Below, piece after piece: positions 41,294 to 50,800 of a stretch of DNA of 64,000 bases (its first letter is position 1; every line of letters begins with the position of its first letter). The position numbers were made by a program, and so were the translations under genes. The DNA is taken from positions 186,001 through 250,000 of the forward strand of contig NZ_NERU01000003.1 of NCBI RefSeq assembly GCF_003063265.1, read 5' to 3'. This stretch comes from Limnohabitans sp. WS1. GTDB lineage: Bacteria > Pseudomonadota > Gammaproteobacteria > Burkholderiales > Burkholderiaceae_C. The notes under the pieces were generated by a model that made no database searches, was not told the DNA's origin, and saw nothing but the letters and a program-made list of their open reading frames with translations.

Positions 41294-44200
41294 TCAGACC
41301 TGAAAACCTTCGGGGGGCAGGCCTTGGGCTTGTCGGTGGGCCATTTGGGTGTAAGCCGACTCCATCAGACGGGCCAGGAGTCTGCCGTCAAACAGGGCCG
41401 ATCGCTTGGGGCTGTGGGTCACACGTTGGCGCAGTCGACCCAAGGCTTTGGGGTCCTTGCACAGTTTCAGGGCCAGGTTTTCGTAATCACTCAAGTTGTG
41501 TGTGATCAGTTCTTGGAGATCGAGCGCCGTCAAGAGGCTGGCACCGACGCGAGAGGCAAAGCTGCGTCCTGTCAGGGTGAGCACCGGCAAGCCCACCCAC
41601 AGGGCATCGCTGGCCGTGGTGTGCGCGTTGTAGGGCGCGGTGTCCAGAAACAGATCGGCCAATCGGTAGCGTGACAGGTGCTCGGCCAAGGGGGCGAATG
41701 CGGCAAACACCAACCTGTCGGGTGCAATGCCTTGGGCTTGGGCGTATTGGCGCAGCGTGTCTTGCACTTGGCGGTTTTTGTCAAACAGCCACAGCACGGC
41801 ATGAGGTATTTGACCGAGGATGCGCAGCCAGACCTGAAACAGCTCGGGGCTGATTTTGAAGGTGCTGTTGAAGCAGCACAGCACCAGCGCTTTGTCGGGC
41901 AAGCCGGCTTGCGCCCGGGTCATGCCGGGGGTGGCCACGCTTTTGTGGGTGTCGTTGGCTTGGTAGCAACCGGGCAGGCGAACCACTTGTTCGGTGAAGT
42001 GCACCTCGTCCCCCGGGGGGATAACGCTGGTGTCGCCCACCACGTAGTCAATCCAGGGCGAGCCCAGGGTGCCCGGAAATCCGATGTAACTCACCTGCAC
42101 CGGTGCTGCGCGCCAGGCAAAAATCTGGGGGCGTCCTTGTCGGGTGTGGCCTTTGAGGTCGACGGCGATGTCGATGCCGTGTGATCGGGCCAGGCGCGCA
42201 ATGGTGCGTGCCCCCAGAGCGCTGACCTCATAGAAGTGCTCAACACCACGCTCCAGGCGTTGGCGGTAGGCGTGTTGTTTGGCGTTGGGGCCAAAGCTGT
42301 AGGCAAATATTTCAAACCGCTGGCGGTCGTGTGATTCGAGCATTTGCGCCATCAGGTAACTGGTGGCGTGGTCGTGAAAGTCGGCCGAAAAGTAGCCGAT
42401 GCGCAGCCGTTCTTTGGCGGGGGTGCCGGTGGTGTTTTTCGGGAAAGCCCAGGGCTTGATGTGTTGGCCGATTTGCGCCGATTCGAGCACGCTGGCGCGT
42501 TTTTGCAGCAGCGGGTCGTCGCTGATGATGGTCATCAAAAAGGGGTTGACCGGGGTCTCGCTGTCGGTGGCAGCTTTAAGCACTTGTGCCAAGCGTTCAT
42601 CGTGGTGCTTCCAGTCCGCCACGCAGCGTTCTGCTCGCATGAGTGCCGACAGGGCGTGGACGTTGTTGGGCGCGATGCGCAGGGCCTGGGCATAAGCTTG
42701 TTGGGCTTGCAGGTCCAGGCCCAGCGCCGTGCAGCAGTGCCCGCATTGCAGCCAGGCCTCAAAGTCATCGGGCAGGCGCTGGGTGGCTTCTTGCAGCAGT
42801 TGCAACTGGCGTGGCAAGTCGTCGACTTGTTGTGCCCCGTGGGCTTGCAGCAGCAGGACGGGTGGAGCATGGCCGCCGGGGGGCGCGGGCAAGTCCAGCA
42901 AGCGACGCCACCAAGGCAGGGCCAGTGCCAGTTGGCCGAGCTCGTCGTGTGTGATGGCGATGTTGGACAAGTAATACGGGTTGTCGGGGTCTTGCGCGTG
43001 AGCTTGTTCAAAGTCGCTCAGGGCTTGTGGGGTGGGCAGGCCGTTGGCCCGGCTCAGCATCCCGCGCAGGTTCAGGGCTTCGGCGTTGTCTTTTTGCAGG
43101 GCCAGGGCTTGCAGGGTGCAGGCCATGGCTTGCTCGTTTTGTTGCAAAGCCAGGTGGGCCGAGGCTTGTTGCACCCAAGCCGTGCTGTGCTGGGCTTGCC
43201 GTGTGGTCCAGGCTTGGCACAGGGCCAGAGCTTGGGGCCATTGGGCCAGTTGGCGGCGCAGCCGAATGTGCAGCAGCGGGTACTCGGGCTTGTGCGGGTT
43301 CAGGCTTTCGAGTTGCGCGAGGTGTTCGCAGGCGGCCAAGGGCTGGCCAGACTGTTCGAGGGTGAGCGCCAGTTCGTAACGCAGGCGTTCATTGTCCGGG
43401 GCCAGTTCCAGGGCGTGTTGCAGATCGTTCAGGGCTTGTTCGCGTGCCTGGGCTTGGGGCAGGCGCAAGGCGGTGTGGGCGCGTGCTTGCCACAGAGCCG
43501 ATTCTTGCGGGCGTTGGGTGAGGGCCAGGTCAAACACGCGCAGAGCGGCGTCGGTTTGGCCTGCTTGCAGCAGACTCAAACTTTGGGCTTGCAGTTGCTG
43601 TGGCGTGGCCATCGGGCTGGGCACGGACGCTGGTTTGTCCGGCTCGGTCGGGGTGGGTTGGGAAGGATGCAGATTGGGGTTCAGATCGGGCGCAGGCTTT
43701 GAAACATCAGCAGGGGCTGAAGGCGCGGCCAGAACACGGGAGGGGGGCATGGGTCCCTGGGCTGGACCCTTGTCGGGTGCGCTGTGCTGCAGGCGATGGA
43801 CCGGCGTGGCCGCAACCGTGATGTCGGCCGGTGACAAGCCGTTTTGCCAGCGTTGGCACATGGCGAGGTAGCCCGATTCGAGGTGCTGACAGGTCAAGGC
43901 AGCATCAAACAGTGGCAAGCGTTCGCGCTGGGTTTTGAGGTGCTGCTGCAGGCTGTGCAGAAGGGGCGGATTTTGGGCCAAGGCCACCGCGCGGGTGGCG
44001 TAGTCGGCGGCCTTGTCGACGGCCAAGGTGTTGACCAGATCGACGCTTGGCGCTGCACCTGTGTCGGGGGATTGGCAGCCATGCAGCAAAGACAGGGCCA
44101 CACGGCTGGAAAAACTGCGCCCATAGCGTGTGAGCACGGGCAGGCCCATCCACAGGGCGTCTGCGGCGGTGGTGTGGGCGTTGACCGGAAAGGTGTCCAA

Positions 44201-45577
44201 AAACAGGTCGGCGTGAACGTGCCGGGCCAGGTGTTCCGGTGTCGGCACACGGGGTGCAAACACCAGGCGTTGCGGGTCTACGTCCAGCGTTTCGGCGTGT
44301 TGGCGCAATCGCTCTTCGACTTGGTCGTTGGCTTGGAGCAACCACAGCACACTGCCCGGGGTGTCTTGCAAAATGCCCATCCATTGCGCAAACACTTCAG
44401 GGGTGATTTTGTAGCTGTTGTTGAAGCAGGCAAACACAAAGCCCTGGGTGCCCGGACCTTTGTCGGGCAGGCCCAGTGCGACGCGGCTGGGGCATGCCGT
44501 GGCCACTTGGCGCAAAGGGTCATTGGCTTGGTAGCTGTGCGGCAGGCGCACCAGGTGCTCGCTGTAATGGTGTCGGTCGGCCGGGGCGATGACGTGGGGG
44601 TCGGCGATCAGGTAGTCGATGTAGGGGGCGCCCAAGGAGCCGGGGTAACCCAGGTAGTTGACTTGGATGGGGCAGGGGCGGTGCGCGAGGATGCCCAGCC
44701 GGTAGTTGCTGGCAAAGCCTTTGATGTCGACGGCAATGTCGATGCGTTGCCCGGCCATCCACTGGGCCACTTGGGTGTCGCTTTGGCCAGAGATGTCGAC
44801 AAAATGCTCGACCCCGTCACGAATGCGCTGCTGCATGCTGTCTTGCAAAGGGCTCCAGGACAGGGCAAAGATCTCAAAACGTTTTTTGTCATGCAGTTCA
44901 AGCACGCGTGCCAACAGCACGGCGGTGGCGTGGTTGCAAAAATCGTTGGACAGGTAAGCCACGCGGATGCGTGGGTTTTTCCAGCGCTCGCGTGTCCAAA
45001 GGGGCACGGCAGGGGGGTGACGGTCTTGCACCAATTGACGGGCGCAGTTGAGGTGTTCGGCGGGTTCGTCGCTGAAGCCCAGAAATTCAAAGGGCAAGAC
45101 GCTGCGCTCGCTGGTGCGCAGTGCCAGGCGCAGCGCCTGTTGCCTTTGTGCGTCGTCGGTCCAGTCGGCCATGAGGCGGCGTGTGTAGGCCAGACGCCCG
45201 AGCATGTAGGGGGCCTCTTTGGCGGGATGACGGGCCTGAGCGAGCCAGCGCTCAACATGTTCGGCCGCTTGTGCGTAGCGACGGGTTCGGTGCAGCAGAC
45301 CGGCCAGATTGTCCAAGGCGTCAGGGTGCTGCGGTTTTTGGGCCAAGGCTTGCTCAAAATAGGCCATGGCGGCCTCATCACGGCCCATGCGCGAGAGCAC
45401 CGCACCCAAGGCGTTCAGGATGTCGGCGTTGTGGGGGCTCAGTTGCCGCGCTTGCTCAAACACCGCCAGCGCTTGCTGGCCGTCGAGATGGCGATTGGCG
45501 TGCAGTTGGACGCCCAGCGCAAAGAGCGCTTGGGCCTGAATGCTTTCGGACATGGGCGGCTTAAGGGGTGGGCTCAT
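41294..45577 (-). CDS. Double SPINDLY/OGT-type glycosyltransferase with TPR repeats
   Basis: A 1427-residue cytoplasmic protein holding two full TPR-plus-OGT (GT41) units in tandem. Unit 1: TPRs in about residues 1-190, catalytic domain about 200-590 with His in LSNDFCNHATAVLL and Lys in FNNSYKITPEVFAQW. Then a Pro-rich linker (about 615-655), TPRs about 655-1010, and unit 2 about 1030-1420 with His in FSADFHDHATSYLM and Lys in FNSTFKISPELFQVW. Both retain the UDP-contact motif NAHTTAxDALW. It may modify Ser/Thr of a surface protein such as flagellin or pilin, but no target is nearby. ATGA overlap with the upstream gene sets the start; the frame extends further. Confidence 0.88.
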   Translation of the reverse strand: MSPPLKPPMSESIQAQALFALGVQLHANRHLDGQQALAVFEQARQLSPHNADILNALGAVLSRMGRDEAAMAYFEQALAQKPQHPDALDNLAGLLHRTRRYAQAAEHVERWLAQARHPAKEAPYMLGRLAYTRRLMADWTDDAQRQQALRLALRTSERSVLPFEFLGFSDEPAEHLNCARQLVQDRHPPAVPLWTRERWKNPRIRVAYLSNDFCNHATAVLLARVLELHDKKRFEIFALSWSPLQDSMQQRIRDGVEHFVDISGQSDTQVAQWMAGQRIDIAVDIKGFASNYRLGILAHRPCPIQVNYLGYPGSLGAPYIDYLIADPHVIAPADRHHYSEHLVRLPHSYQANDPLRQVATACPSRVALGLPDKGPGTQGFVFACFNNSYKITPEVFAQWMGILQDTPGSVLWLLQANDQVEERLRQHAETLDVDPQRLVFAPRVPTPEHLARHVHADLFLDTFPVNAHTTAADALWMGLPVLTRYGRSFSSRVALSLLHGCQSPDTGAAPSVDLVNTLAVDKAADYATRAVALAQNPPLLHSLQQHLKTQRERLPLFDAALTCQHLESGYLAMCQRWQNGLSPADITVAATPVHRLQHSAPDKGPAQGPMPPSRVLAAPSAPADVSKPAPDLNPNLHPSQPTPTEPDKPASVPSPMATPQQLQAQSLSLLQAGQTDAALRVFDLALTQRPQESALWQARAHTALRLPQAQAREQALNDLQHALELAPDNERLRYELALTLEQSGQPLAACEHLAQLESLNPHKPEYPLLHIRLRRQLAQWPQALALCQAWTTRQAQHSTAWVQQASAHLALQQNEQAMACTLQALALQKDNAEALNLRGMLSRANGLPTPQALSDFEQAHAQDPDNPYYLSNIAITHDELGQLALALPWWRRLLDLPAPPGGHAPPVLLLQAHGAQQVDDLPRQLQLLQEATQRLPDDFEAWLQCGHCCTALGLDLQAQQAYAQALRIAPNNVHALSALMRAERCVADWKHHDERLAQVLKAATDSETPVNPFLMTIISDDPLLQKRASVLESAQIGQHIKPWAFPKNTTGTPAKERLRIGYFSADFHDHATSYLMAQMLESHDRQRFEIFAYSFGPNAKQHAYRQRLERGVEHFYEVSALGARTIARLARSHGIDIAVDLKGHTRQGRPQIFAWRAAPVQVSYIGFPGTLGSPWIDYVVGDTSVIPPGDEVHFTEQVVRLPGCYQANDTHKSVATPGMTRAQAGLPDKALVLCCFNSTFKISPELFQVWLRILGQIPHAVLWLFDKNRQVQDTLRQYAQAQGIAPDRLVFAAFAPLAEHLSRYRLADLFLDTAPYNAHTTASDALWVGLPVLTLTGRSFASRVGASLLTALDLQELITHNLSDYENLALKLCKDPKALGRLRQRVTHSPKRSALFDGRLLARLMESAYTQMAHRQAQGLPPEGFQV

Positions 45578-46797
45578 GCGGGCATGGACTGCCCGGTGAT
45601 GATGCGGTGGTGGCGAGGCAGGCAAACCCTTTGGTAGTCGTAGTGCTGGACCACATGGGCCCGGGCGGCTCGGCGCAGCTCTTGGTGGTCTTTGGGGCGT
45701 GCCAGAACTTCACAGACTTGTTGGGCAATGGCTTTGGGCTCAAAAAAGTCCACCAGCAGACCGTTTTGGCCATGGGTGATGACTTCTTGCACCGGTGGGG
45801 TGGCCGAGCCCACAACACAGCAGCCCAGGCTCATGGCTTCAAGCATGGACCAAGACAGCACAAAGGGCACGGTGAGGTACACATGCACGGCCGAAATGCG
45901 CAGCATGTTGACCATGGTGCCGTAGGGCACTTGACCGACAAAGTGCACGCGCGAGAGGTCGATTTTGTCTTGCACTTCGCGCAAAAATTGGGCTTTGTAC
46001 CCGCCGCCGGTGGCCGGGGCCGGTCCATAACTGACCTCGTTGCCGCCGAGCAAGATCACCCGGGCCTTGGGCCTTTCGGCCAGGATATGGGGCAGGGCCC
46101 GCATGAAGCTGTGGTAGCCGCGCATGGGCTCAAGGTTTCGGTTGATGAAGGTGATGATTTCATCGCCCAGCTGGGCCTTGATGTTGTCGCGCCCCAGCTT
46201 GATCCAGGCTTCTTTGTGAGGTGTCAGGCGGTCGGTTTCGATGCCGTCGTGACAGACTTCGATGCGTTGGCGCAAAAAGTCGGGAAACTGACTCGCTTGC
46301 CATTCGGTGGGCGACAGGCCCACGTCCGAGTCCACCAGGGCCGAGGTCAGGTGCAGGTTGCGGGCATGGCAGCGCAGCATGGCGTCTGGGGCGGCGGGGA
46401 ACTCGGGGTCGAAGTCGACATCGCTGCCTTGGCCATGGTAGAAATATTCGCAAAAACTGGTGATGCGGGCCTGCGGTGCCACTTGGCGCACGAATTGCAT
46501 TTCGCCCCAGCCCGCATGGCCGACGATGGCGTCTGGCACAAAGCCGTTTTTCATGAGCAGCTCAACCGAGCGGGCCACCGCTTGACCCCGGATGATGGCC
46601 GCTTCGGTGGATTGCAGCCAGGGGTGGATGTTTTTGCTGGAGCTGCGGGGGCTGTCGTAGCAAATGTTGGGGATGCCCTGGATGCTGGTTTCCTTGCGGC
46701 TGGAGATGGCCATGACCTCATGGCCGAGTTTGACCATGGAGGGGGCCAGTGCACGGTATTGCCCCGGAAAGTTCTGGTGGATGAACAGGATTTTCAT
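45574..46797 (-). CDS. Glycosyltransferase family 4-like protein
   Basis: A 407-residue GT-B fold glycosyltransferase. The N-terminal domain starts MKILFIHQNFPGQYRALAPSM with the typical first beta-alpha turn. The C-terminal donor-binding domain contains ARVILLGGNEVSYG and the ExxxxxxxE-like region SWSMLEAMSLGCCVVGSATPPVQEV. Start and stop both overlap neighbours by ATGA, making it the third gene of a coupled operon. It probably adds a sugar to a glycan or carrier; donor and acceptor are unknown. Confidence 0.88.
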   Translation of the reverse strand: MKILFIHQNFPGQYRALAPSMVKLGHEVMAISSRKETSIQGIPNICYDSPRSSSKNIHPWLQSTEAAIIRGQAVARSVELLMKNGFVPDAIVGHAGWGEMQFVRQVAPQARITSFCEYFYHGQGSDVDFDPEFPAAPDAMLRCHARNLHLTSALVDSDVGLSPTEWQASQFPDFLRQRIEVCHDGIETDRLTPHKEAWIKLGRDNIKAQLGDEIITFINRNLEPMRGYHSFMRALPHILAERPKARVILLGGNEVSYGPAPATGGGYKAQFLREVQDKIDLSRVHFVGQVPYGTMVNMLRISAVHVYLTVPFVLSWSMLEAMSLGCCVVGSATPPVQEVITHGQNGLLVDFFEPKAIAQQVCEVLARPKDHQELRRAARAHVVQHYDYQRVCLPRHHRIITGQSMPA

Positions 46798-47582
46798 GGG
46801 GTGTGTGCAGCGGCTGTTCGAGCAGGGGCTGGGGCGTCGTCAGGCTTGCCTTGGGGTTTTGCCTTGGGCGCGGTGCTGCTGGTGGGCCAATTGAGTTGGC
46901 AATAGGTTGTGTAGGCCTGTCTCCAGCTGTCTGAGTCGTATTGACCGCCGCTGAAGTGGGTCATGGCGATGGGCCAAACCCCCAGGCGCAGTCCGGCGCG
47001 GTGTGCACGCTGGCAAAACTCCAGGTCGTACAAATGAAAGGCGAGTTCGGGCGCGAACTGCACTTTGTTGTGCTGCAGTGTGGCCGCCCGTGCGGCCAAA
47101 AACACGCCGTCGAGCACGCGTGCGGCCGTGCGGGTGGGGCCGTAGCGGTTGAAGCCGTTGGGCCGGTGGGGCAGTTCATGGTTGATGCCGCCCAGCAGGT
47201 TGTGCGCGTGGTCCCATTGGCCCATTTTTTCAGCGAAGGCCCATGCGCCTTGCCGTGCTTTGAGGCGTCGATTGCCCGCTACGCCAATCACATCGAACAC
47301 CGCAAGTCCTTCAAGCAGCCGCTGGGTGATGAAGAGGTCATCCAAGCGCACGTCGTCGTGCACAAACACCAAAATTTGCTCTGCCGCGCAGTGGGCAATG
47401 GCGCGGTTGTACAAGGCGGCCAAAGGTGCGGCGTTTTGGTCAGCCAGTTCAAGGGAAAAGGCCACGCCTTGTTGTTGCAAGCGGGTCAGCGATTGGCCCA
47501 GTGGCGCTTTGAGCCAAAAATCGGCCACACTCAAACGGGTGGCGCAGACAAAGACCACCGGGGGGCGGGGCAGGCTGATCAT
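46794..47582 (-). CDS. Glycosyltransferase family 2-like protein
   Basis: A 262-residue GT-A-type enzyme. The metal/nucleotide motif HDDVRLDD is preceded by ILVFV (about residues 70-85), and the acceptor-side segment VLDGVFLAARAATLQHNK lies near residue 165. The start MISLPRPPVVFVCATR at 47582 overlaps the upstream stop as ATGA; the frame reads further back but inside the upstream gene. The C-terminus ends in an Ala/Pro-rich tail (DDAPAPARTAAAHTP). It is the second gene of the four-gene operon. No membrane segment is seen. Confidence 0.8.
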   Translation of the reverse strand: MISLPRPPVVFVCATRLSVADFWLKAPLGQSLTRLQQQGVAFSLELADQNAAPLAALYNRAIAHCAAEQILVFVHDDVRLDDLFITQRLLEGLAVFDVIGVAGNRRLKARQGAWAFAEKMGQWDHAHNLLGGINHELPHRPNGFNRYGPTRTAARVLDGVFLAARAATLQHNKVQFAPELAFHLYDLEFCQRAHRAGLRLGVWPIAMTHFSGGQYDSDSWRQAYTTYCQLNWPTSSTAPKAKPQGKPDDAPAPARTAAAHTP

Positions 47583-49762
47583 GCGGATTCCTCTTGCAAG
47601 GTGGTGGCGGGTGTTAGTTCCAGACTGGCAATGGCCATGTCCCACGGACCGGTGGCCATGCCCTGTGCGCTGGCTGTGGTGCTGAACAATGTGGCCCATG
47701 TGGCCAGTTCAGCCGTCGGGTGCGGGCCTGGAAGGCTTTGGCAGACCTGCGCCAACAAATCGTGGCGCACGGCCAGCGCATGTGGCAGTTGGTCGACCAA
47801 GGCCAGTTGCGCCCAAGCGTCGTGCAAGCGCTCGGCCAGCCAAAAATCCTGCACATGGGCTTGTGGTGCCAGCAGCACCGCGTGCCCACCTTGCTGGGCA
47901 ATGTGCTTGAGCTGGGCGGCCAGGCGCTCACCGCCCGACAAGGCAGGGTCGGCCGTTTGCAAGACCCAGCGCTCATCGGTGAGCAGGTTGCTCAGGTCGG
48001 GGCGCTGGGCCAGATCGGTGGGGGTGCAGATCAGGTGGATCAGGCGCTGCGGGCTGTGGGCCGCTGGTGGCTGGCTGCGGACCCATCCGATTTTGAGCAA
48101 CCAAGCGGCCAAGCGCAGGCTTTGTGGCCTGGTGAGTTTGAGGGACTGGCCCCACTGCTCAATGGTGTGGGCTTGCGTGGCGTGCAATGCGGGCAGTGCT
48201 TGGGCAATTTTGTCAGCGCTCGGCAACCAGCCGTTGCTTAAAAAGCTCCACATGCTCCATTGGCGAATTTCTCGTGCTTGGGCGATGGGGGCTTTGACGT
48301 TGCAAATGCCCGGCCATTCCTGGCGGTACAAGGGGGTGTCGGGCTGAAGCTGTTGGCTGGGATAGTGGCCAAACAAGTCGGCGGGACTCAGCCTTGTGCT
48401 GTGGATGCGCGGTAAGCGTGGTCCGCTGCGGGCTTTTTGCAGTGCCTGCTGCTCGCACCACAACGCGTCGTAGCGTTGAATGACGTGTTCCCAGTCAAAC
48501 TGCTGGCGGGCATGGGTGCGTCCGGCTTGGCCCATGCGCTGGCGCAATGCGGGTTGTTCAATCAGGGTGGACAGCGCCTGTGCCACGCTGTCGATGTCCA
48601 CCGAGGTCAGCGCATGGATGTGTCCAATGTAGTGGTCATAGTTGAGCGTGTCGTCTGCAAAGCGTTGTTCGATGCTTTCGAAGCCGGTGCGGCTGGGCAT
48701 TTGGGTTTTGATCAGAAAACCGTGTTCGCCGTGAATGGCGGTTTCGCGGTAACCATTCCAGTCACTCAGGATGCAGGGCAGGCCCGAGGCCATGGCCTCA
48801 ATGGGGGTGAGTCCGAACGTTTCCTGGATGTTGTCGGACAAAGAGCAAAACACATCGGCTGCTGCAAAGCTGCGTTGCACTTGCACGGCGGTGCGGCCAT
48901 CGACCCTTTGAACCGTGATACCAAATTGTTGGGCCGCTTCGTCAAAGGCTTTTTCAGTGGGTTCGTTGGCAAACCAGCCACATTCGAGGATGCGCACCTT
49001 TTGTCCTGTCCGTTTGGCCGCCTCGCCAGCGGCGCGGTACAGGGCGACGGGGTTGGCTTTGGCATGAAAGCTCAAACGCCCCACAAACAACACCACCAGC
49101 TCGTCGGCAGCAAAGCCCAAAGTGGTCCGGGCGGCCAGGCGGTCCATGGCCGTGAAGGCGAAATCGCGCGTGTGAATGCCCAAGGGGATGACGGGCAGGC
49201 CAGGCAAGGCCGGGGCCTGTTGAAAGGGGCCAAATCGGCGCTGCAAGACAGCTTGTTCGACATGCCACAGTCGTTCAATGGCAGTGCGCACCGCTTGAGA
49301 GGTGCAAATCAGGGCATCACTTTGGCGGGTGGGCTCGCGCACGTAGGCACTCAGTTGTTGCACCACCGAGGCCGAACTGATGGTGTGGGTCACCCCTGAC
49401 AGACTCAGGCCGTCCAGACGGTGAACGCCCCTTTGCACCAGTTGTTGGCTGCTGATGGGGGCGGGCATGTGCAGCACATCGAGCGTGTTCCAGGCGGACA
49501 CTTTTTGCAGGGGCAATTCGGGCAGGCTGGTGTCTTTGGCACTGGCGGGCAGGCATTGCTGCACGACTTTTCGCACAGCTTCGCGTGATTTGGCGTTGGG
49601 GGTCACCAAGGTGATGCGCTCGCGCAAACTGCCGTGGTTCAGGCAGGCCCGCAAAAAACCATGTCCAGCCGATTGCCGCCCCATGAGTTTGGGGTTGTCC
49701 ATGGAGATGGCGTCTTCGGTGAGGATCAGTCCGATACGCGGCAAAGTCGGTGTTTTGGCCAT
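47579..49762 (-). CDS. Large glycosyltransferase (GT4-like) with C-terminal extension
   Basis: A 727-residue protein heading the glycosylation operon. The GT-B domain occupies about residues 1-440: LVVLFVGRLSFHAKANPVAL and the donor-site motif ETFGLTPIEAMASGLPCILSDWNG. About 290 residues follow with no recognised domain, including FLSNGWLPSADKIAQALPAL and segments resembling a second, degenerate Rossmann half. Downstream genes are translationally coupled through ATGA overlaps. The extra C-terminus may bind a partner or acceptor. Confidence 0.82.
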   Translation of the reverse strand: MAKTPTLPRIGLILTEDAISMDNPKLMGRQSAGHGFLRACLNHGSLRERITLVTPNAKSREAVRKVVQQCLPASAKDTSLPELPLQKVSAWNTLDVLHMPAPISSQQLVQRGVHRLDGLSLSGVTHTISSASVVQQLSAYVREPTRQSDALICTSQAVRTAIERLWHVEQAVLQRRFGPFQQAPALPGLPVIPLGIHTRDFAFTAMDRLAARTTLGFAADELVVLFVGRLSFHAKANPVALYRAAGEAAKRTGQKVRILECGWFANEPTEKAFDEAAQQFGITVQRVDGRTAVQVQRSFAAADVFCSLSDNIQETFGLTPIEAMASGLPCILSDWNGYRETAIHGEHGFLIKTQMPSRTGFESIEQRFADDTLNYDHYIGHIHALTSVDIDSVAQALSTLIEQPALRQRMGQAGRTHARQQFDWEHVIQRYDALWCEQQALQKARSGPRLPRIHSTRLSPADLFGHYPSQQLQPDTPLYRQEWPGICNVKAPIAQAREIRQWSMWSFLSNGWLPSADKIAQALPALHATQAHTIEQWGQSLKLTRPQSLRLAAWLLKIGWVRSQPPAAHSPQRLIHLICTPTDLAQRPDLSNLLTDERWVLQTADPALSGGERLAAQLKHIAQQGGHAVLLAPQAHVQDFWLAERLHDAWAQLALVDQLPHALAVRHDLLAQVCQSLPGPHPTAELATWATLFSTTASAQGMATGPWDMAIASLELTPATTLQEESA

Positions 49763-50038
49763 GGTGGATCTGGTTCACTGCCTGTGTGGGCGCAAGAGGT
49801 CAAGCGCCACCGACCATGGTTTGATTCGATTGACAAGAGGGTGTCAATGCATGCAAATGAATCAAGTCCATCGAAAAAGGTAGTGGTTAAATTTCAATAC
49901 ATCTACTTTAATTGAAATCGTTGTTGTTTTTGAGTTCTATTCAATTAATCCTTTGGGGAGGGTCGGGACGGCTGTGGCCGCATGCCCCGGTGCCTGGTCA
50001 CGGCTGGCGAGCCCTCTTCCTTGTTACGATTCAGCCCT
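49763..50038. other. Intergenic region between glycosylation operon and DUF599 gene
   Basis: This divergent region contains the inverted repeat TTGACA/TGTCAA (49830-49847, six-base spacer) and an AT-rich stretch at about 49880-49950. It should hold promoters for both directions, but no confident -35/-10 pair was seen. Confidence 0.45.
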
Positions 50039-50734
50039 ATGAAGATCATTTCGATGCTGCCCTGGGCCGATTGGCTGGGTCTGGTTTGCTTTTTGAGCAT
50101 GTGGGTGGGCTACGCCTGGGTGGCCAAGGTGCGCGGCATGCGCGACTTGAGTCTGATTGCGACCACCAACCGCTATCGCCAGCTGTGGATGGTGCAGGCC
50201 ACTGGGCGCGATCCGCGCATGCTCGACGGCCTGATCACCCAGAATTTGTCGCAAACCCCGGCCTTTTTTTCATCGACCAGCATCATCATCATTGGCGGCT
50301 TGTTTGCTTTGCTGGGCACCACCGACAAGGCGGCCGAATTGGTGCGTGAAATCCCCTTTGCCCAACCCACCCCGATGTTGGTGTTTGAGTTCAAGGTTTT
50401 GGTCTTGGTGGCCATTTTTGTGTATGCCTTTTTCAGGTTCTCTTGGTCCATGCGCCAATACACTTTTGTGGCTTTGGTCATTGGTGCGATGCCTCCGCCC
50501 CAAGAATTTGCCGACCAACGCTTTGATCGTCAGCACTTTGCCGAGAGGGCGGGCAATTTGGTGAGTGCTGCCGCCGAAACCTTCAACGATGGTTTGCGGG
50601 CTTATTACTTTTCATTTGCTGCCATGGCCTGGTTTTTTTCGCCTTTGGCCTTGGTCATGGCCACGGCTTTGGTGGTGCTGATTTTGTATGGGCGTGAGTT
50701 TCGCTCCGAGGTGTTGCAAGTCCTGCGCGATTGA
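50039..50734 (+). CDS. DUF599-family membrane protein
   Basis: A 231-residue inner-membrane protein. Helices are visible at about residues 9-28 (DWLGLVCFLSMWVGYAWVA), 77-97 (FFSSTSIIIIGGLFALLG), 114-136 (MLVFEFKVLVLVAIFVYAFF) and 188-218 (FSFAAMAWFFSPLALVMATALVV split). The first helix followed by LIATTNRYRQLWMVQA is the DUF599 pattern. Function is unknown. It starts at MKIISMLPW and lies directly upstream of dnaE in the same direction. Confidence 0.82.
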   Translation: MKIISMLPWADWLGLVCFLSMWVGYAWVAKVRGMRDLSLIATTNRYRQLWMVQATGRDPRMLDGLITQNLSQTPAFFSSTSIIIIGGLFALLGTTDKAAELVREIPFAQPTPMLVFEFKVLVLVAIFVYAFFRFSWSMRQYTFVALVIGAMPPPQEFADQRFDRQHFAERAGNLVSAAAETFNDGLRAYYFSFAAMAWFFSPLALVMATALVVLILYGREFRSEVLQVLRD

Positions 50735-50800
50735 GGGGAGGGCACACCAGCGCAGTCCATGGCAGCCAAGTGCCTTGTGTGGCCTTCTACAATGGGGCTT

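Noticed and set aside
43844..45637. Open frame of 597 codons on the plus strand opposite the double-OGT gene
   Set aside because: Composition is that of antisense sequence; both OGT domains on the minus strand are intact.
49830..49847. Inverted repeat TTGACA/TGTCAA as a promoter for the glycosylation operon
   Set aside because: Each arm looks like a -35, but no suitable -10 was found at 16-18 bp on either strand.
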